From: Nemania diffusa
Taxonomy: Eukaryota > Ascomycota > Sordariomycetes > Xylariales > Xylariaceae
Direction: 5' to 3'
Assembly (NCBI GenBank): GCA_038501195.1
Contig: JBBPUQ010000002.1
Location: 1,550,001-1,614,000, forward strand
Length of the DNA stretch: 64,000 nt
Part shown: positions 1-11,196 of the stretch, one piece after another
How positions within the stretch are numbered: position 1 is the stretch's first letter
How the letters are laid out: each line of letters opens with the position of its first letter
Notes under the pieces: model-generated
Databases searched by the model: none
What the model was told of the DNA's origin: nothing
Seen by the model: only the letters and a program-made list of their open reading frames with translations
Translations under genes and position numbers: made by a program

Positions 1-189
1 GGAACGCTGAGGGTGTACCAAACTCTTTTTTTTTAATATGCCAAATTAGACCTTAAGAACTATCATGGAATCGTGGGCCGTAACTAAATATGGGGGTATC
101 GTATAAGTACATAGGTATATGAATGGAATGTCCTGGATGTACAGATATCTCTACAATATCTTACGTATTACCAAACGTGGCGTTTCCTC

Positions 190-1659
190 CTATTTAGTGA
201 TCCAAACGTCATGAACCTTCTCACAGAACTCATCCAACCAGTACATATAACCCGGGATCCTATCCATAATCCAACCGGAGCGGACGATATCGTCGTCTTC
301 CCCCGTCGTCGTAGCCTCCTTGACGCACTTCCCGGCGGCGTTAGAGTACTCGAGGCATTGCGTGTCCGCGGCATGCCCTAGCCGTAACTCGTCCGAGACG
401 GAGCATTTCCCCGGGACGAAGGAAAACTGTATGCACCTGGGCTGCTGCTCGCACGTGGCCTGGCACATCTCGAACGAGGCGTGGGCGTTCTGCTCCACGA
501 GAGACAAATTGTCTATGTCGTTTTGCGAGAGCTTCGCGAGCGCCTCGTCGCTGTACTCGTTCCCGATGGACATGTTGTCCCACGCCGTACGCTCCGCTCG
601 AAGCCGGTGTCGCACCAGGTTGTTGAAGATGTCGCGGAAGCGGAGGGGAGCCCCGGTTGGGTTTCTGCGATACCAGGTCTGCTCGAACTGCCACAGCGTC
701 GTGATCTCCTCGGCGTTCATGTGGTGGAAGGTCGTGGCGGCGTAGCACCAGGCTTGTCTCTCGAGCTTTTCGACGGACCAGTCGATGGCGGTCAGGCTGT
801 CTCCTTGCAGATGCGGATAGGCCCAGAACATATCGACTCCGACATCTTTCATCGCCTTTCCTAAGATCATATCCCCAGCCCACCCCTTTAGTGTCGCTTG
901 CTCGATTTCATTTTTCTTTTCTCTCCAGTGTTTCGAGACCTTTTCCATCGCGGGCTTAGAGACCACAAAACCAGATCCGCCATGAGCGAAGAGAACTGCA
1001 CTCGCATACATGTGCTTTCCTAAATACCATGGCTTGCTGGAGTCGAAGTGGCGTAGGTACTCGAGCAGATTTGTCCACATCATGTACGTGTCTGGCTCAA
1101 TGAATACGAACCACTTCGCCTTAGGTCTCTCCTGTAACGCTCGGTCTACCATGGGAAGAAACTTCCACTTGTCGAGCTTCCAGCCGGGATTATCCAACGC
1201 GCCCGACGGACCACTTCCAAACGTGGTCTCATAGTCTAGCCCCTCGCGTCCCCTTGTGCGAAGGCGATCATATAACTCGAACTCCGGGGCCATCTTCTTT
1301 ATCGTCTCGTTCACTTCGTTGAGCACGTCGTGAACCTGGTGACCATCTACAATCTCGTCCATGTCCGAGTAGATGATGAAATCTGGGACACATGTGAGGA
1401 TGGTCTTGAAGTGGACGGGGAGCTTCTCTTGGGCCTCGGTGGCTCCCGTCCGAATAACGACGAAAATATCCTTCAGTAACGGCGACTGGGGGCACACGAC
1501 GCCATCTTCCTTGGCCTTGTCCGAAACAACGACTGAGGTGTTCTTTGCTGGTATTGACGAAGTCGGCCACAGGTAAATACATACCGTTATTGTTATTACA
1601 GAGAGGAGTAGCGCAGGCCGTAGCCTGCGTAGTCTGGATCTTGACGATTTAAAAACCAT
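190..1659 (-). CDS. GT31-like glycosyltransferase, type II membrane protein, with C-terminal PAN/Apple-like segment
   Basis: Single-exon gene of 489 aa. I place the start at the ATG at 1657-1659 rather than the in-frame ATG 22 codons upstream, because a short basic tail (KSSRSRLRRLRP) then leads directly into a membrane anchor at about residues 15-31. This is the usual layout of a Golgi type II glycosyltransferase. The catalytic part has KWFVFIEPDTYMMW (about residues 182-195), where EPD fills the DxD metal/nucleotide-sugar site. It is followed by AHGGSGFVVSKPAM and WCYAATTFHH, all typical of the fungal GT31/fringe-like family. A cysteine-rich stretch (CQATCEQQPRCIQF, then GKCSVSDELRLG) near the C terminus resembles a PAN/Apple domain. 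The donor sugar and acceptor cannot be read from the sequence. The family assignment is good; the role in wall or glycoprotein glycan synthesis is inferred. The neighbouring gene is more than 3 kb away and divergent. Confidence 0.85.
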   Translation of the reverse strand: MVFKSSRSRLRRLRPALLLSVITITVCIYLWPTSSIPAKNTSVVVSDKAKEDGVVCPQSPLLKDIFVVIRTGATEAQEKLPVHFKTILTCVPDFIIYSDMDEIVDGHQVHDVLNEVNETIKKMAPEFELYDRLRTRGREGLDYETTFGSGPSGALDNPGWKLDKWKFLPMVDRALQERPKAKWFVFIEPDTYMMWTNLLEYLRHFDSSKPWYLGKHMYASAVLFAHGGSGFVVSKPAMEKVSKHWREKKNEIEQATLKGWAGDMILGKAMKDVGVDMFWAYPHLQGDSLTAIDWSVEKLERQAWCYAATTFHHMNAEEITTLWQFEQTWYRRNPTGAPLRFRDIFNNLVRHRLRAERTAWDNMSIGNEYSDEALAKLSQNDIDNLSLVEQNAHASFEMCQATCEQQPRCIQFSFVPGKCSVSDELRLGHAADTQCLEYSNAAGKCVKEATTTGEDDDIVRSGWIMDRIPGYMYWLDEFCEKVHDVWITK

Positions 1660-4600
1660 CTTGCTCACTTCCCCAGACTTTCTGGCCGAGCGAAGTGGAA
1701 TATGCTGTATATATATGTATAACACATAGAACAGTAGTAGTGATTCGATACGAGCTGTGAAATTTGTGAGGCGGTAGGATCCAGGCTGTCATGGATTAAA
1801 CTCGCGTTTCGCGACGGCTCCCTGAACGCTTCACATTAGCCAACCCGTGGCATGGCCGGTTGCTACCGCAGAGCGCCTTTTGTTGAAAATGAGGCGATAG
1901 AGACCAGCAAAAGCTATCCTTCTTCTCTTCAACAAGAGACGTAATCCCCATCACATCATGAAAAGATAGATAGTCCCATCTATCTAGTGCAGAGGTGGAT
2001 CCCGGATATAATTGGATTAGGGGGTAATTTCTACTTGGCATTCCCTCGAGATGGCGTAACACTTTTCCCCTGGTCGCACTTCTCCGCCAATCATCGTCAA
2101 CGTAACCTAGTCAGTCTAACGGCATCTGGATCGGTCTAACCATCCCGACGCGAGTCTCTCTTCATATATTTCTTCATGTATTCGTAGTACTATCGAAACT
2201 ATTTATGATGCTGATCTCCTAAGTCATCACTAGGTATTTCTTTTGATGTAGAGTAGCCTAAAAGAGACTACGACCTCTTTATAACTTTTCCCTCTTTACA
2301 ATAATTGGCAAATGTAGAGGAAGAACAAACAAGGTAGTGAGGCCAAGTTTCAAATAGATGTAGAAGTTACACCAAGGAATGTTCGTAACTAAGCAAAGAA
2401 AAGTACCGAGGTAACCGTGAACATGTTCAAATTGCCAAGGATCTTTCAATGCAATGCAGTAATACCTGATATTATAGTTTTTAATAACTTCAAGGGCTGT
2501 TAATACTCTTACCGGACTAGGTCACTGTGAGGCTTCTATGAAGCTCTTCAACTCGGTTACACACCGCCTCTACTGTCCCTTGTAATACATGTTATACTTG
2601 AGGGTCATGTGTGCAAGTGTACTACGGTGTATCACTATTAGGGAAACCAGACTAAACGATTCGAAACCTCTAAGCGGTCTTTATTGAAACTGTAGTCCCT
2701 AGTATCCGTCATACAGCTGCCAAAACTGACCCTTTAACTCTTCTGACCCGAGAGAACAAAGTGTGAAGGCGAAAGTAAATACCGAGCCCTAGATCAAGTA
2801 CGTCACTATCTACAACACTAGTGAAAGATAGACTCTGAAGGTATTTAGTAAGTTTGATCGATGTATAGCGACTATTCATTATCCATCATTTACTACGAGT
2901 ACTGTTTAATAACTCATGACATAGCTTCTTGTCAATTTACGTCGTACAACGTCTCTGCTAGGGCACTTAAATGAACAACATATCTTCGATGATTGAATTT
3001 AACTAATATGATATTGGTGATATATTCATGAAGATCTTGCGTAATTTTACATATTCGTTGCTATAACTAAGTGATTATATAGTATTCTGTCCATGAAGAC
3101 GCCACTTGTCTGCTGACGATGTGGGGATACTGGGGCAAATTAAGCGTAATGTGTCTAAAGTTAAGAGAAGTCGAATCTGGATGCAGTACCAAGTTTAGAG
3201 AACGCAATTTAGACTTACAATACCTACCGTATTAGGCTCGGTTGGGGTTGGCGTATTGCTCCCGGACTACTGCCTCGGTACGGAGGCTCTTTGCGGGTCT
3301 TGTTCCTGGAAGATGGCGTACCGTTGACAGCCCCTCGACAACTATGAGCTAACGATTTATAATCCTAGTGGCATGAAGCATGCTCTCGTCTAAAATATAC
3401 AAACAGTAGGCTACCTGTTTGCTTTCAAATGTGATAAGTCTTTATCTAGACGCTCTGTGCGGCATAATAGTCCTCGTCTAGAAGCGCGACGCTAGAACAA
3501 AAGCGAATTAGAGATGCAGAAATCAAGGTAAGGGAGGCGGTAGTAGGACGAATAAAGTGGCACAACATTAAACGCCGCAATGCCTTTGGGCCTGATCCGA
3601 TATGCTTCGACTATGTGCCCATCCAGCATCCAGGCCGGGATACCTATACCTATAATGACTTACTTCCAGGGTAGGTAACCTTAGGGTCATATCATGCTTT
3701 CCTCTCGTCCTCACCTGGTGGTTCCGATCCCCGGCAGCATAACTGGATGAGGGTAGGTTCCCCGGCATAGGAGCACACCTACACCTACCTACATCAATCC
3801 TACCCAGCTGATGGATTAGGACCTCACCCACTTCACTGCTTCTACCTAAGCGCCTGGTGGGGGCAGAGAAGCCCTGATTGACCTAAAAAATAGACGATAT
3901 CGAGAGGTGTTGCATAGCACAGCAGCATGGCGCACAAGAGACAAACACAAGAGACATAAGTAAGACCACACCGGCTCCTGTGTCAGCAGTGAAAAATGGC
4001 ACTCAGCCAGTCAGTTAGCAAATTTGATGAAAAGGGGTGGCACATTTTCTGCAGGGAGACAATGAGGGCGCTTGGGGGCGCTGGGCAGCAGAGCAACGCG
4101 AGGACGGGCATGGCGGGCATGGCGAGCATGGCGGAGCAGATCGACGGATGTATTTTGGAAGCGGCATGAAGCATGAATTGATTGGGCTCAGAGGATTGGG
4201 GGGTGATACAATAGGCGGTATCATTTATCATTATGTGTATCTAGTGCTCGACGCCGAGCTGGGTGTGCGGGGAGTAGTGAGGGATGACAGCTCTCTTACA
4301 CATCGGTTCGGTCGAGGTCGTACGTACACTTCTCTCCTCTCCCTATAAAGAGCTGTTCGTCTGCAATAAAGTGGCCCGGTGTTGGCTCCAGCTTGTAAGT
4401 CAGACGATTTTTATATTTTACTACCGGCGTAACTACTTGTCTTAAGACCATTTATTTCTATGTACTCTGTAATACCTTCCTTCAGCACAGAATACACTAC
4501 GCTAAAAGCGTATAGGCGGAGTTGTCTCTGCCCCGGTTTTTTTTAACATTTCGAGAGCGCAGCTTGAGCTCCCTCGTTCGATACTTACGAAAAATAATTT

Positions 4601-4787
4601 GAGACCAAATCAGACCACCGCCACTTTACAAAACCACCTACGCTTCGTACTGCGTATCTCTCTATTATCCTACGAACACAACTACCTACCTGAGGCGTAG
4701 TTTGTGTGTAAATTTCCCACGAAGCACCTGTTTCGTGATTGACACAATTTGTCGATCGCCGAGTAGCAATTATCTATCTTCTCCAAA
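1660..4787. other. Gene-free spacer between GT31-like gene and TPA1-like gene
   Basis: About 3.1 kb with no coding region I can support. The stretch from about 2160 to 3560 is clearly AT-richer and stop-dense in all frames, as expected of old, mutated non-coding DNA. Short TACCTA/TAGGTA words occur near 3645-3660 and 3780-3795. The small open frames around 3980-4350 lie on both strands over the same bases and lack convincing starts. The last few hundred bases should hold the promoter of the hydroxylase gene. Confidence 0.6.
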
Positions 4788-6917
4788 ATGAAGCGCAAAG
4801 CAGAGGAACCGTTGCCCGCTGTAGACCGGACACCCCCAAAGAAGAAAATCAAGAGATGTAAGTCGTTTTCTTACTTGTGATATCAACCCCGCCCGCAAAA
4901 AAACTCCTAAAAGAAGATAAAAATTAGGGTACAAAACCAGGTGAAGGGCTAACCCTGGTCAATAGCTGTAAATAAGGAAGAGTCCTCAAAACGCTTTAGA
5001 AAAGGGCTCTTCGACAAGAAAGTCCTCGACCAGTACACGCAGGACTACTCCGAGTCGTCGCCCTACAAGCATGCCGTCATCCACGAGCTGATTGACGACA
5101 AGCTCCTGCGTTCTGTGCGCAACGAGATCAAGGACAATGTCGTCTTCACGCCCAAAGAGACCGACATCTACAAGATCCACCAGTCCGGAGACCTCGCAAA
5201 CCTCGACGGACTCGGCGACGATGCCCTCGCCAAGCTACCGTCCCTCCTATCCCTCCGCGACGCCATGTACTCCCAGGAATTCCGCGACTACGTTTCCCAC
5301 GTCACCGGCTGCGGGCCCCTTAGCGGTCGCAAGACCGACATGGCCATTAACGTCTACACCCCCGGCTGTTACCTGCTCTGCCATGACGACGTCATTGGCA
5401 GCCGCAAGGTTAGCTATATCCTCTATCTCACCGACCCAGACATCCCCTGGAAGGCCGAATGGGGCGGCGCGCTGCGGCTGTTCCCCGTTAAGACCCTCGA
5501 GGGTAAGGACGGCGAGGTGGCGCACACGCCCGTTCCCGATACTAGCAAAGTCATTCCGCCCGCCTGGAACCAACTAAGCTTCTTCGCCGTGCAGCCAGGA
5601 AAGAGCTTCCACGACGTCGAGGAGGTATACCATGCCGAGTCCAAGGCGCAACTAGCCCGCGACGGTGGTCGTGTGCGTATGGCCATCTCGGGTTGGTTCC
5701 ATATTCCCCAGATCGGCGAGGACGGCTACGTCGAGGGCGCCGAGGAGCGGAATGCCAAGAACAGCGGCCTCATGCAGCTACAGGGCAACCCCGACCAATA
5801 CGACGTGCCGCGACCACAGCCCGTCCCCGTCAAGGCGAAGGAGGAAGAGGAGAATGACTTTGACGAGGCCGACCTTGAGTTCCTCCTCCGCTTCATGGCC
5901 CCTACTTACCTGACGCCCGATACCCTCGAGCAGATCTCGCAGTATTTTGGCGAGCACGCGACCATCACGCTGCCGGACCTGCTAGGAACGCAATTCTCGG
6001 AGCGACTGCGCGCGTATGTAATGGGGCAGGAAGAGGCAAGCAAAGGCCTGCCCGAGGATAGCACAAAGCTCGAAGAGGAAACTCCCTGGCGCGTGGCGAG
6101 ACCGCCGCATAAACAAAGGTACCTATATATGCAGCCATCGTCTCGTAGCGAGAAGAGCAAGAAAAGCGAAAAAGCCAAGAAAGAAGATTCCAAAGAAGGA
6201 GAGACGGAAGGCGGCGATGAAACCGACTCCCCACTCCGCGAGCTCCTCGACGAGTTCCTGCCGAGCCCACAACTCCGCCGCTGGCTGCATATAGCCACCG
6301 GCTGCGTGATCGAGAGCCACGACCTCGTAGCGCGGCGCTTCCGGCGCGGGAAAGACTACACGCTCGCGACCGGCCACGAGGGCAAGCCGCGGCTCGAGCT
6401 GAACCTCGGCATCACTCCTACTAGAGGATGGGGGGACCAAGACGAGCCCCCTGCCGCCGACACCGAGCCGACTAGCCCGAAGACAAACGGGAAGAAGGCG
6501 AAGAAGAGTAAAGGCAAGGGGAAACCCAACGGCAAGAAACCCGAAGAAGAAGAGGAAGAGGAAGAAGTCAGAGAGGTGGGCGGCCACGAGGTCTACATGG
6601 CGAGTGACGAGGGCGACGACAACGAGGACGCGGCCATCTACAAGTCGGCGGGCAACGACGACGAGGGCGACAACATCCTCTTCTTCCAAACCGCCGGGTG
6701 GAACCGCATGAGCCTCGTGCTGCGCGACAGCGGTGCCCTACGCTTCGTCAAGTACGTGAGCCGACGAGCTAAGGGCGACCGGTGGGACATCAGTGGCACG
6801 TTCGAAGTAGAGGAGGAAGAAGAAGAGGAAGTCGAGGAGTACATAGATCCCCTAGCTGACGATACGGAGGAGGAGTGGAAGGGGTTCTCGCCTTCTGAGG
6901 ATAGTGATTCAGACTGA
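4788..6917 (+). CDS. Tpa1/Ofd1-type prolyl 3,4-dihydroxylase (2-oxoglutarate/Fe(II) oxygenase)
   Basis: Two exons, 4788-4857 and 4966-6917, encode 673 aa. Intron 4858-4965 has a GTAAGT donor, a CTAAC branch site near 4949 and a TAG acceptor. It is the only acceptor nearby that keeps the frame without making a stop. The family hydroxylates a proline of ribosomal protein uS12/Rps23 and affects translation termination; in fission yeast it controls the sterol/oxygen regulator Sre1. The iron ligands are visible as HDD at residues 163-165 (HxD) and a distal His near 239 (KSFHDVEEVYH). The 2-oxoglutarate arginine lies in RMAISGWFH near 261. A second, non-catalytic double-stranded beta-helix domain follows, ending around SGALRFVKYVSRR and an acidic tail. 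The length is close to the yeast protein. Exon 1 encodes PPKKKIKR, a probable nuclear localisation signal. A K/E-rich insert lies in the second half. Confidence 0.9.
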
Positions 6918-7455
6918 TATCTAGGGGCAAATTGAGAATTGGATAAGCATGTGTACAGATACTAGATCTTGTAATGAATCGATGAATTATGTCTTCAACG
7001 TGTTTTAATTTAATCCAAACGTCTAAGCCACCCTGGTCCTTGACCATATGTAGGCGTGGTCGTGATGTAACAGCGTAATCTTATTCGTAACTTCGTCCTC
7101 AACAGCGTCTAACATGTCCTCTACCCGCTCCTCTATCATGTATAAAGTCTACATGTAGCCCCTCCCAGCGCTGCCCATGCTAATAAATAGAAAGATACAT
7201 AAACACACAGATGGACCTAGCCCTTTTCCTTCCTGGGTAGTCTGTCTAATCGACCAACTGATAATCGATGATGTCGATGCAAGCAAAACGTGCCCTCCTA
7301 CGCCATGCCCGATGCATGCTTGCCAAAACGCCTAGCTTGCTAGATAGACAGATATATAGATAAAACAGAACTCCCAACCAACCTAAACGATAAATATCAC
7401 AAGCCATAGAATGGCTATGGTCCAAAAACAGCGGATTGCTGTGACGGCTCTCCCA
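6918..7455. other. Shared 3' flank of convergent genes
   Basis: About 540 bases between two convergent stop codons. It holds only 3' untranslated and spacer sequence, with A/T-rich and ATAGATAGA-like stretches. I see no gene here. Confidence 0.6.
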
Positions 7456-9600
7456 CTACAAGTCTTTCAGCTCGTCTCTGCTCTTGGTGCTGACGAATGC
7501 GTGCTTCAAGAAATGCAGCCAGGTCTTGCGGGCCTTTCTTCTCTTCTTCTTGTCCTTCTTCTTCTTCTTTTTCTTGTCACCCTTAGCAAGCTCTCGCGCG
7601 TCAGACTCGCTCTCCTCGTCCCCGTCGTCTTCGTCGTCATTGTACTCGTCGAGAGCATCCTCGTCGTCATCCGCCAGCGATGATTTCGACACCTTCGCGG
7701 CCTGCCCGATGCGGTGGGCGAGGCGCACGAAGCTCTTGACGGTCAGGTCCTCGAGGCCGTAGATCTCGTCGTCGAAGGTGCTGTACTCGACCTCGAAGCC
7801 GAACTCGCGCGGCTGCGGCGTGTCGTGCTTGGGGGTCTTGCCCTTGTGCTTCCCGGGGTTCCAGCCCGAGGGTGCCGCCTCCTCCTCGCCGGCCACATCG
7901 TTGTTGATGTACGTGAGGTTTGCGTAGTACTGTGTGAACCCGAGTAGAGTTAGGGTCTGAGGGCGGTACGCTGGGCCGGGCAGGGAATCCTTTGCTGGAG
8001 GGTTGGGCAGGCGGATATTAGGGTCTTGCGGCGGCTTTTTGCCCTTCTTCTTTTTCTTCTTTTCGGCCTCGAAATTAGGGTCCTGACGCCTTTTCAGCTC
8101 GCGGATTTCGGACTCCTCGTCGTGATCAGAGGACACTGCGTTGAGCCGTACCGCCCTTTCGATATCGACCCAACTAGGAATGTCTTCAATGCCTGTGATG
8201 TTGTACTCGAACACCCTGAGACTCGGGAAGTAATTCGGCACGACGCTGGGAGAGATTAGAGAGAGTTGGAACCGCTCTGCCCATTTGCCGCCGAGCTTGT
8301 TTTTGCCTTTCTTGCCCTTGCCTCGCCCTTTCTTGCTTCCATCGACGTCCTCTTCTAGAGCGACGGGACTAGGCAGCTTGGCCCAGTCATCACGGAGCTC
8401 TCTCAAGTAACCGGCGCTTGACTGAATTGAGAGCTTTTCGTCCATGGCCTCGCGGGTCCGCGAAGCTTTGGCCATCCCGGGGACGCTAATCAGAGACATG
8501 TCGATTTCTTTTGTATCCTGCAACAAGAAATGATCGATGTTCATATGCCCGTATAGGGAGCCCACAATGACGTCGCGGTACTGCTGCAGCCACAGGGTAT
8601 ATTTTTGCCAGCATGTCTCATCCCACAACTGCTTGCCTTCTGTCCTGGCAGGTGGAACATGACCCATGAGGATGGCCTTCACGCCGCGGCTGCGCAAGTA
8701 CTCCAGTTGCACGAGCAACCATTCGAAGTGCTTGTATCCAGGCTCGGAAGGGTGCGCACAGTCATCGATGCCGGCATTGCGATCGAAGAAGTACATCGTG
8801 TTGAGGCTGAATACGGCAAGTTTGTTGGGTATCACCTCGACATAGAACCAGCCTCCGAATTCGAAGGAGTGGCGCTGGGCCTCGGGGATGAATTGCCCCC
8901 AAATACTGCTGTACGTGCGGAGAATATCATTTGGTCCCGGCATCAGGATGTTGTGAGGGTATATGTCGTTGTTGCCGAAGGTTGGCACCACGGGAACAAC
9001 TAAGCCCGTGTCGTCCGAAAAGGTGTCGATGAAGGCGTCGGCAATTCGACGGTTCATAGACAGGATGTCTTTATTGTGGCGGGGTAACTCCTCGTCACTG
9101 TCATGGCGGGCAGAATCGCCAGTCCAAACAACGAAGTCAATCTCGTCCCTCAGGTGTTCTTTGACCCAGCCCAATGTGGCATTGACCAGCGACATGGGTG
9201 AGTCGCAATCCGATGTCTCGGCGCCATAGACACCAGCGAGTCCATTCCCGCGATGGCAAGCGATGTTTTCCTGGGTCGATGTGTGGGGTTTATAGTGGTC
9301 GTCGGGGTGTAGATCTACATGATGGCACACGTTACTATTAAGATCCGTGTGCTATTGCTCTGGTTGTCTAGATGGTGGTGTAGCGGACATACCTGTGATA
9401 TGGAGGAACCTGCCGCGAAGGCGACGCTGCGAGGTATCCGTAGCAAGGGGCAGCTCGCTACCAGGGTCGCTGTGTGGCGGCTGCAGGACGAACTGAGCGT
9501 CGGTGTTGGTGGTGGTAGGCGCACCAAAAGCGACTTGTAGCAGGTTGGGGACCGTCAAGGCCGCCCATTGGAGGGCTTTTAGGGGGTTTAGGGGTGCCAT
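7456..9600 (-). CDS. Ppn1-type vacuolar endopolyphosphatase (calcineurin-like metallophosphoesterase)
   Basis: Two exons on the minus strand, 9600-9393 and 9314-7456, encode 688 aa. The 78-bp intron has a GTATGT donor and TAG acceptor, and splicing restores the motif HITDLHPDDHY. The enzyme cuts long polyphosphate chains inside the vacuole. The N terminus has a hydrophobic segment (about residues 8-27) fitting a signal anchor. The metallophosphoesterase signature is complete: D70-L-H72, WTGDSARH (D136), FGNNDIYPHN (about 182-191), MGHVPP and YGHMNIDHF. The length matches yeast Ppn1 (674 aa). Unusual features are several lysine-rich insertions (GRGKGKKGKNK, EKKKKKKGKK). At the C terminus an Asp/Glu/Ser-rich block (about 618-641) is followed at once by a run of lysines (about 650-662) and a short hydrophobic tail. 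The gene is convergent with the hydroxylase gene. Family assignment is firm; the role of the charged tail is open. Confidence 0.92.
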
Positions 9601-11196
9601 GCTGCACGATCGATAGTGCTCTTAGAGCTTAGCTACAGCATAAGTAGCTGCAGTCCCGGCATATGGAGCGTATTTCAGAGTGAAGAGTTGTATATGATGA
9701 TAGTATTGTAATTCCGTCCAAAAAGGAAGAAACTATCTACCTAGTGTTTGAGTGAGCAGCCCGGTTTCGATTCCGTCATCAAAAATCATTAGGTACCTAT
9801 CTAATCCTTGAGAGTGCCACCCTGTCCGTTCTGCCAGGGCGAAATTAGAATGGTATGGGAGATCGTCTTGCGTCAAGGCGGCGATCTGGGTCTGAAGGAG
9901 CCTATCAAGAACCCCTGGTAAAAACGAGGCGGGAAACAACTGGAATCCAGTCTGGGCCTGCTTCTCGACTGCTTCCCACTTTTTTTTTTGGTGCCGTGTA
10001 AACCGACAGAGAGAAAGACGACGGACAAGTAAGTAAGTCGGCCGGCGCGGGCACTGGCGAGCTAATATCTCTTTTTTTATCCTTTTGCCCCTTCCTACGA
10101 GCTGTACATCCACAGTGATCTGAATCGAACGAGTGGCACCCACAAGGCGCACCGGCATTGTGTGCTGTGTAGCGAATCATAAGCCCGCATTCCGCACGTG
10201 TAGGACACTTCGACGGAGAGAGATCTAGACATGGACCGCGTCGTGAGCACATGGCGTCTATAACTAATAGCTGATGGTAATGGTAATGGCCAGGTGGGTC
10301 AGCAGAACGAACGCTTGGGGTGCTCTAAGGGTGCTCTAAGAGATCAGACGACCCGGGACATGGAGACGACTGTGCACCTTGATGGTCTATCCGACTCTAT
10401 CGGATACGAAGTACACCAGCAAGTTACAGTCCTCTAAGGCAGACGCAATTGGGACGAGAACATGGCGAGTACGCATAGTTTGCTTGTGACACTAGTTGTT
10501 GCTTGTGATGCGTTTCTCGCGTCAGATCTCTCCGGTTACTATTCCAGGGACCAACCTTCAAGAATCTGATGCAGCATGACGTGCGGCGGGATACAGTCGG
10601 TCAGGACTGGTCAGCTGAAAGAGACTTTCATTCGCCCAGGACTCGGCTAAGGATTAGTGGTGTGCAGAATACTGTGACCGGTGGCATACTGTAGGTACCT
10701 ACTGTAGGCTCCTATTTAACTGTTATCTGTTTGTATCACAGCCGGTACCTAAAATTTAAATAGATTAGGCAGAATATGGTTAGTGTGGTTCTTGTCGATA
10801 AGGCTCACCAACCACCGATGCCTATTTCCTGAGAGTCGCCCAGCCAATTTTCAACTTTGGCTTCTTCTTTCTTTACATTCATCAGCACTTCCAATTCACA
10901 ATCTTTTTCTGATTGTTTCAAAAGGCCAACTTCTCTATAGCCTCTCGAGTTGAATCTAGTGCGAGACCAATTTAGCCGTTCGTTTGAGGGAAGTCGGTTT
11001 TTTGCCAACAAGCTGGTTTCCCATGGTAAATCTCGGCCACATGAAAAATCTCAATTGATCCATGACAGCAACCCATAGCATGATTAACCTATTGATTTAT
11101 TCACGTAGACAAATCCTTACGCTCTTCTTGGTACACATCAAATGGTGCTGAGAAAATCAGAGCGCTCTTGTAATATTTATAACAAAGGGCAACCAG
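9601..11196. other. Spacer upstream of the endopolyphosphatase gene
   Basis: About 1.6 kb, presumably the promoter of the endopolyphosphatase gene and the 3' flank of the histidine-phosphatase gene. It contains two overlapping TACTGTA/TACCTA words at 10687-10706. A 141-codon open frame on the minus strand (10158-9733) has no family signature and is not called. Confidence 0.5.

Noticed and set aside
3983..4348. Overlapping open frames of 69-103 codons on both strands
   Set aside because: The plus-strand frame begins at GTG, both strands are open over the same low-complexity bases, and there is no motif.
9733..10158. 141-codon minus-strand ORF starting with ATG
   Set aside because: Composition is unlike the neighbouring genes, another frame overlaps it on the same strand, and no domain or splice partner was found.
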